64,000 bases of DNA, taken from positions 2,108,001 through 2,172,000 of the forward strand of contig CADCSX010000009.1 of NCBI GenBank assembly GCA_902805475.1, read 5' to 3'. Shown here one piece after another: positions 34,647-46,276 of the stretch; within the stretch, counting starts at the first letter, position 1; the number at the start of each line of letters is the position of its first letter. The notes under the pieces are model-generated. The model was given only the letters and a program-made list of their open reading frames with translations, made no database searches and was not told the origin of the DNA. Source of the stretch: Entonaema liquescens. Its lineage: Eukaryota; Ascomycota; Sordariomycetes; Xylariales; Xylariaceae. A program made the position numbers and the translations under genes.

Positions 34647-36370
34647 ATGATGCTTCACCTCTTTCTTTTATCTGTGTGCGTTTTCGCCTCTTCGGTGTTT
34701 GCCGCCTTCGGCTTCACCAAGTCCGGTAGCAACTATGTTATCGATGCTGGTTCGAGCAATCCCTTGGTCTTCACTGTGAATGGCGGTAGTTGCGATATTA
34801 CTTCCATCAAATATCGTGGCACTGAGCTTTCTGAGGGCAGCACGCACCTATCTTCTGGTCTCGGTACCGCGACCGTAAAGGTTGAATCCGTTACAGCAAG
34901 TATGTTACTAGATCTAAAAGATAAACCCGTCTTTAACTCTTTCTTACGTTCTATATAGGCAACGTCAAATATGTGAAGGTTACCTGCACCACCTCGACCC
35001 TTACGCATTATATGGTAGTTAAGGAGGGAGAGAGCAGTGTCTACTTGGGTACTTATATCAAGCAAGAGCCCTCCATCGGTGAACTACGCTTTATCGCTCG
35101 CCTGAAGTCGTCTGTATTGCCTGAGGAGCACCCCTATGGTAAAGTATCCACTACGGCGGGAAGCTCTTCCACTGTTGAGGGTTCCGACGTCTTCGTTGTA
35201 AATGGGGAAACCCGATCCAAGTTCTACTCCAGCACTCGTTTCATCGACAAGGACGCCCAGTGCGTATATGGCGGTTCCGATGTCATCCACGTCTGCGTAT
35301 TGGCACCGCACCCCGAATCGTCGTCGGGCGGCCCATTCTTCCGAGATATCGAATCGAACAACGCCGGATCCGCCACTAACCTCTACTGGTATATGAACAG
35401 CGGCCACGTTCAGACCGAAGCTTTCCGAACCAACGTCCTGCACGGACCGTACGTCTTGTCCTTCTCGCGGTCTGGCATCCCCAAGCTCCGCGACGTCGAC
35501 ACGTCCTTCTTCTCGGGACTGAGCATCACTGGTTACGTCCCCGAGTCCGGTCGTGGTTACGTTTCCGGCACCGCTTCCGGCGTCCCAAGCAGCTTCCAGA
35601 CCGTCGTACACTGGTACAACTCCGCAGCTCAGTACTGGGCTATCGCTTCGACTAAGGGCGCTTTCAAGTCGCCCGCGATGAAGCCTGGCACCTACACTAT
35701 GGTGTTATACCAGGGTGAGTTCAAGGTTGCCACCGCGACTGGCGTTTCTGTTAGCGCTGGAAAGACTACGTCGAAGAACATCGCCAGCACCGAGACAACA
35801 CGTAATTCGCTCTGGAAGATAGGAGAGTACGATGGAAAGCCTACCGGATTCCAAAATGCGGACAAGTTCCTCCGGATGCACCCCTCTGACAAGCGCATGA
35901 CAGCTTGGAAACCAGCTACTTATACTGTTGGTTCTTCGGCTCTCACCGATTTCCCCATGGCTCTCTTCCAGACAGTCAACAATCCCGTGACTATCAAGTT
36001 CAACTTGAAGTCCGCCCCTGGTGCCGCCACTCTCCGAATCGCAACGACTCTATCGTATAACGGAGCTCGCCCGCAAGCCAAGATTAACTCATTCACTGCG
36101 AAAGCTCCGGGGGCGCCGACCAAGATCGACAGCCGAGGCGTGACTCGTGGCGCGTACCGCGGCAATGGTGAAGTTTACGATGTCAGCATCCCTGCGGGAA
36201 CCCTCGTTGCGGGTGACAATACCATCACCATTACTTCCATCTCGGGCAGCAGCGGCACCACCTTCTTGAACCCCAACTTCGTAAGTACCACCTATAAGAT
36301 CCTATCCCTATCATATCCAAACTAACAAGGTTTCTTATAGATCTTTGATGCTGTTGAGCTCTTTACATAA
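34647..36370 (+). CDS. Secreted rhamnogalacturonan lyase, family PL4
   Basis: Three exons, 34,647-34,899, 34,959-36,280 and 36,341-36,370, give 534 residues; the last exon codes only for IFDAVELFT. Introns are 59 and 60 bases with GTATGT/GTAAGT donors. A signal peptide (MMLHLFLLSVCVFASSVFA) is followed by the PL4 beta-sandwich domain. Lys172 (in TRSKFYSS) and His234 (in SGHVQTEAF) match the catalytic pair of fungal rhamnogalacturonan lyase A. An FnIII-like domain (GYVPESGRGYVSG...) and a C-terminal carbohydrate-binding-like sandwich follow. The enzyme cuts the rhamnose-galacturonate backbone of pectin by beta-elimination outside the cell. It lies beside two transporter genes and opposite a GH71 glucanase. 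Confidence 0.92.
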
Positions 36371-36562
36371 ACGCCGAAGCGACCGCAGATATTAGAATAC
36401 TGTTGATAAATATAAATCGTTGATTTAACTTATATCCTTGCCGCAACAGCTGCTGTAATATTTTCCCAAGTTTAGGACTTCAAGTCCAACATCGTAGTAA
36501 ATGGGCCAAGTCCATCCAATGACATGTAACTGAGTGCAAATCGTTCTAGGCCTATCTAATTA

Positions 36563-38413
36563 TTATACGACGTTTATCCCCTCGTCTTTATCTATAACAT
36601 AAGACCACGCTAAAGCAGATAGGGCTATAGCCACCAAATATAACCACCACACGAGCCCAATAATGCCCTCCTCAACTCCCACGGCGAATACATAACCGCC
36701 TATCGCCGGTCCAATGGCGCGTGCCAAGCTAGCCAGCATATTACCAGCACCGTGAATAGTCCCCAGAACAGTCTTCGTCGGCGCCGATTCAGTCAATAGA
36801 ATAACCGTACTGGGGATAGCCATAGTCCGCGCCATGATCTGGGCACACACAACGAACCCCAAGAAAACCCAACGGGCTCCGTCCTCTCCGCTCTCCGCTA
36901 GTAGTGATAGATACGGCGCTGCGGCGTACGTAATCGGGAATAGAAACAGCGCGATTCGAAAGACTCCTCGAGTGCCAATGCGCGCTTGTAGTCGTGGATA
37001 TATAAAGAGCTGTAGGAGGATACCACCGACTCCAAACACCGAGAGCCATATGCCGATAGTAGATGAGCGCAACCCTAAACCACCGGAAAAGGCAAAGAAT
37101 GTAGCCTCGCTATTGTCGGCCGGGGGACTGCTTAGATAGACGGGAAATATATGCATGAAGGCCGAGTTGTGCAGCGGGAGCAGTCCGAAGGATACCAACG
37201 CGCATACCACTCTGCGCGTCCAGATGTTACGGAACGGGATATTCTTACGGCCAATCGGTGCCGTCGGCAGTATAGGTTTCTCGAGTTCCTGCTGAGTCTG
37301 TCCTAGGAAAGTATCTTCACTACTTTCTATCCTCACGTATTCCTGCTGCACTCTCCTTTTCGCCGCAGTCGCCTAGTCCAGCGCATTACAGCCGCTCCGA
37401 TCTTAAGCCCAATATCGCTCCGGTCCTCCTTCCCGGGAAGCGTTTCTTTCAGCCCGCCCACGGCTAGGAACAGCGACGCAGCTAATATCCCCGCGTTCAA
37501 GAGCGCGGGCAACGCATACGGATACTCAAGCGCCCACGCCACGCCGTCCGGACCCCGAGCCGTATTCAGCACCCCGTCCGGCCCAAACAGCCACGGCAAA
37601 TTAACCACGGGCTCGGCCAGACTTCCGCCGAGCGCCAGGCTCGCCACCATCCCCGCATTGAACACAAGCGGTAGTAGCAGGAACGCCTTGGTCTGGTACC
37701 TGCGCTCGCGCACGACCTCCGCCGTCACGGTGCGCATGATGCCCACGTTCCCGTTCGCGAGCCCGGCCAGCACCCGCCAGAACATCAGGGCGCCGAACGA
37801 CCGCGCGAACCCGAACCCGACGTTCGCGAGCACGGACACGCCGAGCCCCCCGACGATCGAGAGGCGTCGGCCGTGGCGGTCGGAGAGTCGGCCCCAGGGC
37901 AGACTGACGAGGAATTGGGCGAGGGGGAACGCGGCGACGAGAAGCCCGGAGAACTCTGATATACGCGCTGCTGCGGCGTCGGCGGCGGTTTCGGGGGGTT
38001 CGTTGTTGTTGTTGTTGTCGGGAGAGGATGGGGCGGAGGGCGGGAGAACGGAGCGCACGAGGAAGAAGATGTACGGGAGGAGGCAGACGTTAGAGAGCGG
38101 TTCGGACAGGCGGCAGAGCGAGAGGATGAACAGCTGGTCTTTATTCGGGAGGTCCCGCCATCGGACTTCTGTCGGTTTCGGCGGTGCAGTTTCTTCTTGT
38201 ATATTTGGTTGTTGGCCCCTGAGGTTTTCGCGGGCTGTGTGTGCGGCGATTCGGATTTCAGAATCGAGAAGGTCTTGGGATTGGCGTCAAGGTTAGCTTT
38301 TTTTGCTATTGTATGTAGTACTATCATCGTGGAATATTATAATTGTTTGCTCCGGCCTACTTACCGTTTCCTGAGGAGAGTAAGGTCTCGGATGCTTGCA
38401 TATCTCGGCCCAT
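36563..38413 (-). CDS. MFS transporter, DHA1/ZIFL-like, one frame break
   Basis: Exon 1 (38,413-38,365) encodes MGRDMQASETLLSSGN. A 91-base intron (GTAAGT, branch GCTAAC, AAG) leads to exon 2 (38,273-36,563). The protein has the N-terminal FILSLCRLSEPLSNVCLLPY segment, an Asn-rich loop, LPWGRLSDRHGRR (MFS motif A) and about twelve membrane segments. The two halves are in different frames that overlap by 19 bases at 37,333-37,351, too little for an intron. One extra A in the AAAA run there gives RRLRRKRRVQQEY, a basic central cytoplasmic loop, and a 586-residue protein. Members of this group export drugs, organic anions or zinc-related solutes; the substrate cannot be read. The gene is divergent from the sugar transporter at 39,507. 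Confidence 0.8.
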
Positions 38414-39506
38414 CTTGACGTCGTTTGGGGAGGTACGGGACCATTCAGCCTTGACACCAATATTCTTTGTTCAGTTTGCTTCACATCGTTATTTCCATTT
38501 ATTCTCTCTAAGTCGAGTGTGTTAGGTCGAAACGACAAGAATCAAAATTGTATTACACGAACTATCCAACTTTCATCTCTAAGATACACGTAAATATTCT
38601 GAGCAACACTACGCAACATTTCACCATTCTTCTTATATATACCCCCTACGGAAGCTCTCTCCGTCTGAGCTTCGCTTGGGGTAAATGCCCATCATCTCGT
38701 CATCTTCATTCATTTACTCTCTTCACGTTGCGCAACCATACTCCCTAATTACCCAGGCCAAATCCAGCAATCCGAATTCGACATCAGGCTCGTGCAGTTC
38801 CGAATCGAGGTATATCTCTCGCAACGGCAAAATATCCCCAGGGGTCGGGGTCGGGGTGCTACCGCAGCCAATTTACCCGCGTCCAGTAATCCTCGCCGCC
38901 CCTTGCGCTCACAACATCTAGGTGCCGAGTTACTTAGGTAGGTATGTTCCCCAACGCTACGCTACCTAACCTATATTTGGTGCCGTACGACTTGGCTTGC
39001 ATGGCCCGACGCCCAGTGAGATTTCGGGGAAGACACCCCCGCGTTAGCTATATCATACCACTACCAGCGCTCCAAGTGGACGAGGGTCCCAAAATCTGGA
39101 TGGCAAGCTAATGCGGGGTGGCACGCAGGTCGTTTTCTTCGAACGCGGGAGATTCAATTCCCAGCGCGATGGGTGAGCTGCAATGCCATTCTCCGGCGAG
39201 ACACTAGGTATAGAATAGGCAGCTGAAGAAGATCAGCTTGGTTGCTCGCGGGGGCCGACATCGTACTATATGCCCACGCTGAGAACTCATTGAGGGTGTG
39301 AAGCAGACAGTTTTGGGGTTTTTGAATCTGAATAAGTTGTTGGCCTTTCGGCTTTTAGATCGTGAACTGGCCTATGAATTTCTCTCTTCTTAGACTTTGG
39401 CCGTCGCTGTCGCTTCGTTATCTTGCATTGCTCTAAATTTCCGCTGTTCCGTTCTTTGATTTTTAGGTCGTCTACGGTATACTTCGTATCGGTTTGCGGA
39501 GTTGCG
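38414..39506. promoter_or_regulatory. Shared upstream region of two divergent transporters
   Basis: About 1.1 kb lies between the starts of the DHA-type transporter (minus) and the sugar transporter (plus). It includes a CTTAGGTAGGTA-type motif near 38,933. Open frames in it have no domains. No specific operator is recognised. Confidence 0.4.
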
Positions 39507-41742
39507 ATGGCGTTCGTAACGAAAGCTGATATTCGGCTTCACTTACTATGCATATTTTTTGCCATTGGCTCATTTGTCTGGGGGTAAGTTGTCGTCGTGC
39601 CTGAAATTCTTTTATATTTCTTGAATCCAAAGATTCAAGCATCAATGCAATAATCTGTAGCCTGTATATGACGCTTAGTGATAATACCAAGGGTTCTACC
39701 AGGATAATAGCACCATACTAACTTATTCTACCTCTTGATAGCTATAATGTCGGTATCCTCTCCTCTGTCCTGGTTCATCCAGGGTTCCTCAAGGCGATGG
39801 GCCATCTTACGCCATCGCGAAAGGGAGTAATCACAGCTATTTATTACTTAGGAACATGGTATGATTATACACCTGATTGTTATTTCTTTTAGTTCTTCGT
39901 ATATACTTACCATGCTATAGTGAGTCTTTTATACTCTGTTATGCTCCTCGAACCTATCCAGCACCCATGGGTTACTCTATTTATGAAGTTTATAAATCCC
40001 AGATTCGATATCATAAGATGTCGCGACCTAAAAACCTAACCCCCTGAGCAAAACTAACGCGTAGTAGGGCTGAGCTATATTTTCATCTCACACCCAGTTA
40101 GTGACCTCTTCGGGAGGCGGTACGCAGCTATGGCGGGCATATTAACTGTTGCGGTTGGTAACGCTTTCGAATCTGGCGCAACTGGCTCAGGTGCGTACGC
40201 CATGATGATCGTGGGTCGGATTATATCTGGTATCGGAGTGGGCATGCTATCTACTTCGGTGCCCTTGTATCAAAGGTTCGCCTCCCTTCTCGACTTGTTT
40301 AGAGATCGTCGAGCATGAACATTAACTTCTCCGTCATAGCGAGGTTGCCCCGGCAGGAAAGCGCGGGAAATACGTTGTCCTAAATCATGTTGGGTTTGTT
40401 GCTGGCCTGGCATCGGGCTTCTGGTAAGTATACGAGATTCCCTCGAGTAGTTCTGAGAAAATTCCGCTAAAGGACTGTCCGATAGGGTTGGATATGGAGT
40501 GACCTTTTGGAATACGACCGAGTATGGCATATACGTATCGTGGCGTGTTTCTCTTGCCGTCATACAAGTTCCTTGCGTTATTTTCGCAGTTGGGCTTCCA
40601 TTTCTTCCCGAAACGTAAGCATATCTCATTTAGAATACTCTTTTCCTAAACCCTGGAAATGTCACTAATACATATAACATAGCCCACGTTGGCTTATTGA
40701 GCACGGTCACTACAACAGGGCCCAGAGATCGCTGCACTGGTTACGAGAAGGCAGCTTTACAGAAGCCGAGATAGACTCCGAGTTGACGCGCATCCGAGAG
40801 GACGTGGAAGCACACCGAGCCTCCGGGGAGGCTACCTGGATGTCCCTATTTCGGGATCGTAATCTATTCGAAAGGCTATGGCGCGCGTCGTTACTTCAGT
40901 TCATGGCCCAGATGTGCGGTGCTACTGCGATGAAATATTATCTGCCGACTCTCTTCGCCAAGCTTGGCCTTCCTACGCGCGTCACACTCCTGGCTGGGGG
41001 TATTGAGTCGACTCTTAAAATCGGGATGACGGTCATTGAAATGCTCCTTATAGACCGCCTCGGCCGGAGGATAACATTGACGGCAGGATGCGTTGCAATG
41101 GGATTTGCTATGCTGGTAGGTTGACCTATTCTTCTACAATATAACATAAAAGCTAATAATCATTGATCCAAGATCAACGGAGTGCTGGGCCAGGTATACC
41201 CGGACAACACCAACAAAGCCGCCGACGTAGTCTGCATTGTATTCATTTTCATCTATGCCTTGGGTTACAGCATGGGTTTTGGCCCAGCGGCTTGGGTATA
41301 CGGCTCTGAGGTGAGGACTATCAATATCAGAGGCTACATCTCGAAACGCTAACGTAAAGTCAAGATATTCCCTACCTCCGTTCGCGCTCGTGGGCTTAAC
41401 TTCTCCGCGTCGGGCGGAGCTATCGGCTCTATCGTCGTGGCTCAAGTTTGGCCTGTCGGTATTGATACAATTGGATCTAAGATTTATTTCTTCTTCATGG
41501 CAGTAAACGTCGTTTGCATTCCGGTAAGTTTTCATTGCTCTCTGGGACATATTTATAGTGTTTCCGTATTCTGATACTCAGTTTAGATCATCCTCCTCTT
41601 TTACCCTGAGACGAAGGGTCGGCCGTTAGAGGACATGGACTTACTATTCAACAAAGCCACTGGAGGAACTGGCGATGAAGCCGACGAGGTTGACGAGCAA
41701 ACCGAACCCGTGTTACCTAAAAATGTTGGTCGTCCAACGTAG
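39507..41742 (+). CDS. MFS sugar (hexose-type) transporter, nine exons
   Basis: Exons: 39,507-39,583, 39,742-39,858, about 40,069-40,275, 40,340-40,423, 40,486-40,614, 40,683-41,115, 41,173-41,310, 41,365-41,523 and 41,587-41,742. The product is about 499 residues with sugar-porter signatures: SDLFGRRYAA, VGRIISGIGVGMLS, SEVAPAGKRGKYV, PETPRWLIEHG, LLIDRLGRR and FYPETKGRPLEDMD. Twelve membrane segments are expected. Introns are short with good branch sites (AAGCTAATAA, GCTAACG). The joint between exons 2 and 3 has one base too many: after TG|, the acceptor TAG at 40,067 leaves GG before CTGAGCTAT where one G is needed. It is either a one-base insertion or a joint I have misplaced. The sugar taken up is unknown. 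Confidence 0.82.
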
Positions 41743-42137
41743 AGCTGATATCCCGAACGTAGAGACCGAGATATTGTGACGCCTAATGGATGCCACTGCC
41801 TAACACTCCGGTGGATATTATATATTTGGGGAATGCTACATTATAACAACTAAGCGGTTTTTAATACCAGTTATAGAAGCGCAGTTTTACTTAAGAAAAG
41901 TCAAAGAACCGCTATATTTAAACCTCTGAATCCTTTGATGTATGAAGTACGTATAATTTCGGCAGCTGGATCATCAACCTTCGAACCCACGCTCTTCCGG
42001 GTACTAACAAACTACTAACATACAACAAAACAAACCAACCCACACCACTGGTATCTACCAAAACGCCCTCCAAATGCTACTCACTGACAACCGTGATGAC
42101 CATAATACAAATAATAGATGAACCACTAAGGGTTCTC
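41743..42137. other. Gap between converging genes
   Basis: About 395 bases carrying the 3' ends of the sugar transporter and the peroxin gene. Nothing else is recognised. Confidence 0.5.
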
Positions 42138-44034
42138 TCATTCTAGTCCCATTTGAGCCTCATCCCCAATGCCCCATTGACCTTGATCTCTCTGATGCCC
42201 TTGAATCTCCAGCTCAAGGGCTGGGGTCAGGCTACCTTCATCTTCATTCGAACGTAGACTAGCGGTTTCACTTGTGCGCCTAGATTTATGAGTACCGCCT
42301 GTAGTCCTTCGACGTAACTGGGGCGCGGACGATCTAAACCTGGCAGATTTTGATGAAGTACTTAGAAGCGAAACCGCATCATCTTCCCCCTTATATCTAT
42401 CTTTAATAGACCCTTGATTTGAAGCAGTGTCTGGAATAGAGGTTGAAAGAACAGATGCGGTATCTATCCTCTCCGAACTGTGCACCGAAACAGGGACAGG
42501 GCGAGCCGGTAGTTCGGGTGGCGGGGGAGAAGCTGTATCATCCGAGGTCTCAATGAGCTCGGCGTCGCGATACCACTTTCGTCGGCGTGTCCAACGGCCC
42601 CAACCATCACTACCCCTACGACCGTTCTGCCACTATTTAATTGTAAGCAAGATCAACGCATAAAATTGAACTTAGCATAAATCATACCTTGTTATCGTAG
42701 AAAATCCAGCCGTTTTTTCCGGCATCTGTGTCGTAATCGGTCTCGTCCATATCGGGTACACCATCGACCCTCCATTTACTTCCCTCAACCCATCTCCACT
42801 TTGCACGCCCATCCTCCACTTCCGGCAGCTCGAACTCATCCTTAGGTGGGACCTGGTTATTATGCTCATCCGTCCAAGCGGCCCGTTCGTAAGCAAATAA
42901 GCTATTGGTCCAACCGAGTCCCAGCCAGCGTCTCTGGTTTTCGTAGATAATAAAAGTAAAGCGTACGCCTGAGTCCTTAGCCCCGGAGCGACTGCCCCGT
43001 TTCAAAGCCTCTGTCAGAGCAGACGGTGATATCTTTGTGGGTTCGCGTGGCTGCTTCTTCTTAGTTGCCGCTGCGAAGTCTCCATTTGCATCGGCGCCTT
43101 TAGGCTGCGTCCTAACTGGCTCTTCAAATTGCAATCCTGTCACTAACCTTGCAACCCTTCGAATAGTAGCACTTCGCCAAAGCAGCGTCCTGGATACTCG
43201 ACAAACTCTCGAGTGCCATGTAAGCACTAAGGTTCCGAACACCAGGACTACCCTCTTTGTTGTTATGATCCTGAAAGGCGGGAGCGTTAGGGCTATCCAA
43301 GCGGGTGTAACAGCCAATATTCGAACAAACAACGTCGTGAGTGCCGGTTTCGTGGTAGCACTGGTGGCCGTTCGCTGAGTAGATAGGAAATCGGTCATCT
43401 CGAGAAGAGGTTCGAGTAGAATGTTACACCTGGTAGTAAAGACCTTAACAGTATCGACAATCTCGTCCAAAGTCTTCTGATGCCTCGTGCTGGTAAGCTC
43501 GCTCGAATTTCGCTGGTGAGAACCGCCTGCGCCTCCTCCGGCGGATGTGCTTGATGTTTTCTTTTCCTTATTATTCGCCATGCTTGGATGTTCGGCCCAG
43601 CCGCTGCTTGACAAGGGACTATATCGTCGCCCGTACATACCCCCTATAAGGCCCATAACCACAACGATAGGGCCGGCGAATCGCACGATGAAGTCGCCAT
43701 ACTGAACAGCAGCCCAGAAGACAGCCAGCAGTATAAAACTCTCCCATGGATCACCAGTTGTCCAGGTTAATAACCCCACGAGCTTATTCAAAGGTAAAAG
43801 GAATGGATGGCTATATGCGAGAGCGCGGGTGACCTGGGGCGGCGTAGCGAGCAGCAAGGGAGACTTCTGGTGGACTAGGATAGTCGATCTCCGCTTCGCA
43901 GCGGAGGCGGCAGCAGATAGGTTCGCTGTAGAAAAGGAGGCATAAGTGGGAGGGGCGTAGGTAGGAGGAGGGTCGGAAGGGGTGGAGGATAAACCGTCGA
44001 CGTCGCCGCGGGAAGTATGTTTCGGGGTCGACAT
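42138..44034 (-). CDS. Peroxin with Pex24 and dysferlin domains (PEX23/30-32 family)
   Basis: Two exons, 44,034-42,688 and 42,632-42,138, with a 55-base intron (GTATGA...TAG), give 613 residues. The N terminus is Pro/Tyr-rich. A membrane-embedded Pex24-type domain follows, with LAYSHPFLLPLNKLVGLLTW, long hydrophobic stretches around residues 80-140 and a second pair near residues 235-275. Then come DysF-type motifs: RFTFIIYENQRRWLGLGWT and WRWVEGSKWRVD, and across the intron GWGRWTRRRKWYRDAEL. A Ser/Thr-rich tail ends the protein. Such peroxins sit at peroxisome-ER contact sites and control peroxisome number and size. Which paralogue (Pex23, 30, 31 or 32 type) it is cannot be decided here. 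Confidence 0.86.
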
Positions 44035-45058
44035 GTGTGACAGCCAAGGCGTGTCCTAAATCGCGGTTAGCAATAATAGAGGGTCAACTTTAGTGCGCGA
44101 TCATATTAAGAGCTTGTATGTGGTATGCGTATGTGCGTGCGTAGGTGGATTCTGGAAGAGTTGGAAGAACCGGTAGAAGGTCTGGGCGCAAATGCCGAGG
44201 CTTACGCACTATTGTTCATCAAGCAATCTGATGACGCCTTCACTAAAAAAAACACGTAAATTACAGTTATGATACCTCTGCAAGAGGAAGAGAGAAGATG
44301 CTGTAAATTCCGATGACTTCTTGGGAAGTGTGTGAAAAAAAAAAAAAAAAAAACCATAAATTATATATTAGGCAGAAGAATAAAGTGATAAACTTACCAA
44401 AGCAGCCATCAAGGGCTGAAGTTGAAGTGGTTAACCTAGTAACTTACGCGCAGATGCGATGCGGCAGGTATTAATTCTTGGTATTGATTCTGATAGTACG
44501 ACGAATTATCTTGGTTAAGTACTTGCGAACTTGAATAATCCTGAGATTTAAAGTTATTCAAAGATGATTATTAGATATGACGACCCGACCCTGCTCATCC
44601 GAGAGTTCCTTCTTAACCTTCCTATTGTTGTTGCTGATACCGCTGCTACTGCCGCCGTTTTCCTTATGAACGCGACGTCATTCGGCGATAGTGTAACTTC
44701 GTCATGTAACGCAGTAGTGTACACTTTCGTACATAACGCTAACTGCAAAGATGGAATCTAGTATTTTTAAAAACTATACACGAAATAAACAAGAAATATA
44801 TAACAATGCATCGGTGTATAGGAAAGGAGATGATAATAAAAAGGGCTCTAAGGAATCTCATTTAAATCTAGCTTGTGATGGCTTTGTACCTCGCGTACCG
44901 TAGCCGACGAATACCTATCACAAGACAACCTAGACATTGCGCGCCAATAAGTACTAAGATGATACATCTTAAAACTTGGAGGTAACTTAAATGTCACCTA
45001 TGAGAGCATCGGTTCCCTAATATAGCTTAAACCCCAGCTTTAAAGCCCCTAAAGCCCC
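44035..45058. other. Upstream region of the peroxin gene
   Basis: It holds a 19-base A run at 44,335-44,353 and otherwise ordinary sequence. Opposite-strand open frames near 44,554-44,761 mirror each other and are not supported as genes. Confidence 0.5.
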
Positions 45059-45158
45059 TATCACATCATTGTGTTTATTATCGTTGTTGTAGATGTAAAG
45101 GTTCTAGTGGTTGCAGCGGAGCTGCAAGAAGTACATATACATGCAATGTCACATGACA
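45059..45158 (+). repeat. 100-bp direct repeat, copy 1
   Basis: Starts tatcacatcattgtg and ends atgtcacatgaca. It is identical base for base to 45,679-45,778. The sequence just before it is a short degenerate tandem of agcccct. Confidence 0.95.
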
Positions 45159-45678
45159 ATGCCGCCGGGACAAGAAAAATAACGATGCCCTCATCGTTCC
45201 TTCTAACTCATGATTTCCTTCCAAAACAAACTCCTGTACTCCTTCTAAACTCTGTTCAACACATGGTGACTTCCGTCCAACTCCAAATTAACTCTGTTTC
45301 ACTCCGATTTCGGGGGGTAAGCCGCTGGTCTGAGGAATGGGATTTTCTTCTCAGGGCGGTAGGGTGTCGTATATGGCTCTAGGCTTTCTCGTAATTCAGG
45401 CATTCTGGGATGAATGGTCCTATCAGAATGTGACTCCAAAAGTAGCAAAGACGCTAGAATAGGAGGGCGGAAAGAGTGTGTAGACGGCCAAGCAACAATG
45501 GTGAGAACATGTCTGGTACTCCGGATTATAAGCGTTGAATGAGGGAAAAGAGTCGAATGAGGGACTGGGTCAATCGAATAGAATAGCCGAAAAGAAAAAA
45601 ATCAAATCCATGGTTCTCAAAATGGTCCTTAATAGAACAGCTCAAATGGTCCTCGATGGAACGGGTGAAGCTACCAAT

Positions 45679-45778
45679 TATCACATCATTGTGTTTATTA
45701 TCGTTGTTGTAGATGTAAAGGTTCTAGTGGTTGCAGCGGAGCTGCAAGAAGTACATATACATGCAATGTCACATGACA
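45679..45778 (+). repeat. 100-bp direct repeat, copy 2
   Basis: Identical to 45,059-45,158 at a spacing of 620 bases. It is followed at once by three units of agcccccat, a short tandem repeat at 45,778-45,806. Confidence 0.95.
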
Positions 45779-45806
45779 GCCCCCATAGCCCCCATAGCCC
45801 CCATCA

Positions 45807-46276
45807 GCCTAGCGAAGCTACCCGAATCGCAACGCGGGGCAATAACGCTAAACCTCTCTCCTTCATAGTCCTCGGTATTTTCACATGTGATAATCTGGAT
45901 CCAGCTGTCTAGGCAGCTGGGATGGAACTGGAGCTACCCAGGTCGCCGGTAGCTCTAATACGTAATAAGAAAGTATTATGTAAGTAACCCTTGCATTTCA
46001 TTGCTATATTGATGAACTTCCGCTTTTACTCTTTAGCCCACGGTTGTTTTGCTATAAATTATCCACTACCTATTTATATATCATACGGCCAGCGTGAGTT
46101 ATAAATCCGAAAGAAAAATACCCATTGGAATCTTCCACGTAACCATCGCCATGTACGATGGAAAACGAAGAGTTATCCCTCCTCTTAGATAATGTACCTA
46201 AGAAGCTCTTGACCATCGTTTAGAATTTAAACACACTTCTAGTATAACAGCTCGTCTTAGTGTTCATCCATACAGC
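45807..46276. other. Gap downstream of the repeat pair
   Basis: Nothing is recognised in these 470 bases apart from the 3' flank of the next gene. Confidence 0.45.

Larger units (their letters stand above)
45053..45783. mobile_element. Possible small terminal-direct-repeat element
   Basis: Two identical direct repeats of about 100 bp enclose about 520 bp of unique, non-coding DNA. The hexamer agcccc stands immediately before the left copy (45,053-45,058) and at the right end (45,778-45,783), which could be a target-site duplication. The size and layout resemble a terminal-repeat retrotransposon in miniature. However, the ends are not TG...CA, I see no primer-binding site, and both flanks are C-rich low-complexity sequence in which agcccc could recur by chance. 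A simple segmental duplication is the alternative. Confidence 0.35.

Noticed and set aside
35084..35611. 175-codon open frame opposite the PL4 gene
   Set aside because: It is the shadow of the strongly biased PL4 coding strand.
39148..39166. T-arm-like gggagattcaattccc
   Set aside because: Only four pairs form and the loop is the wrong size; no tRNA body is present.
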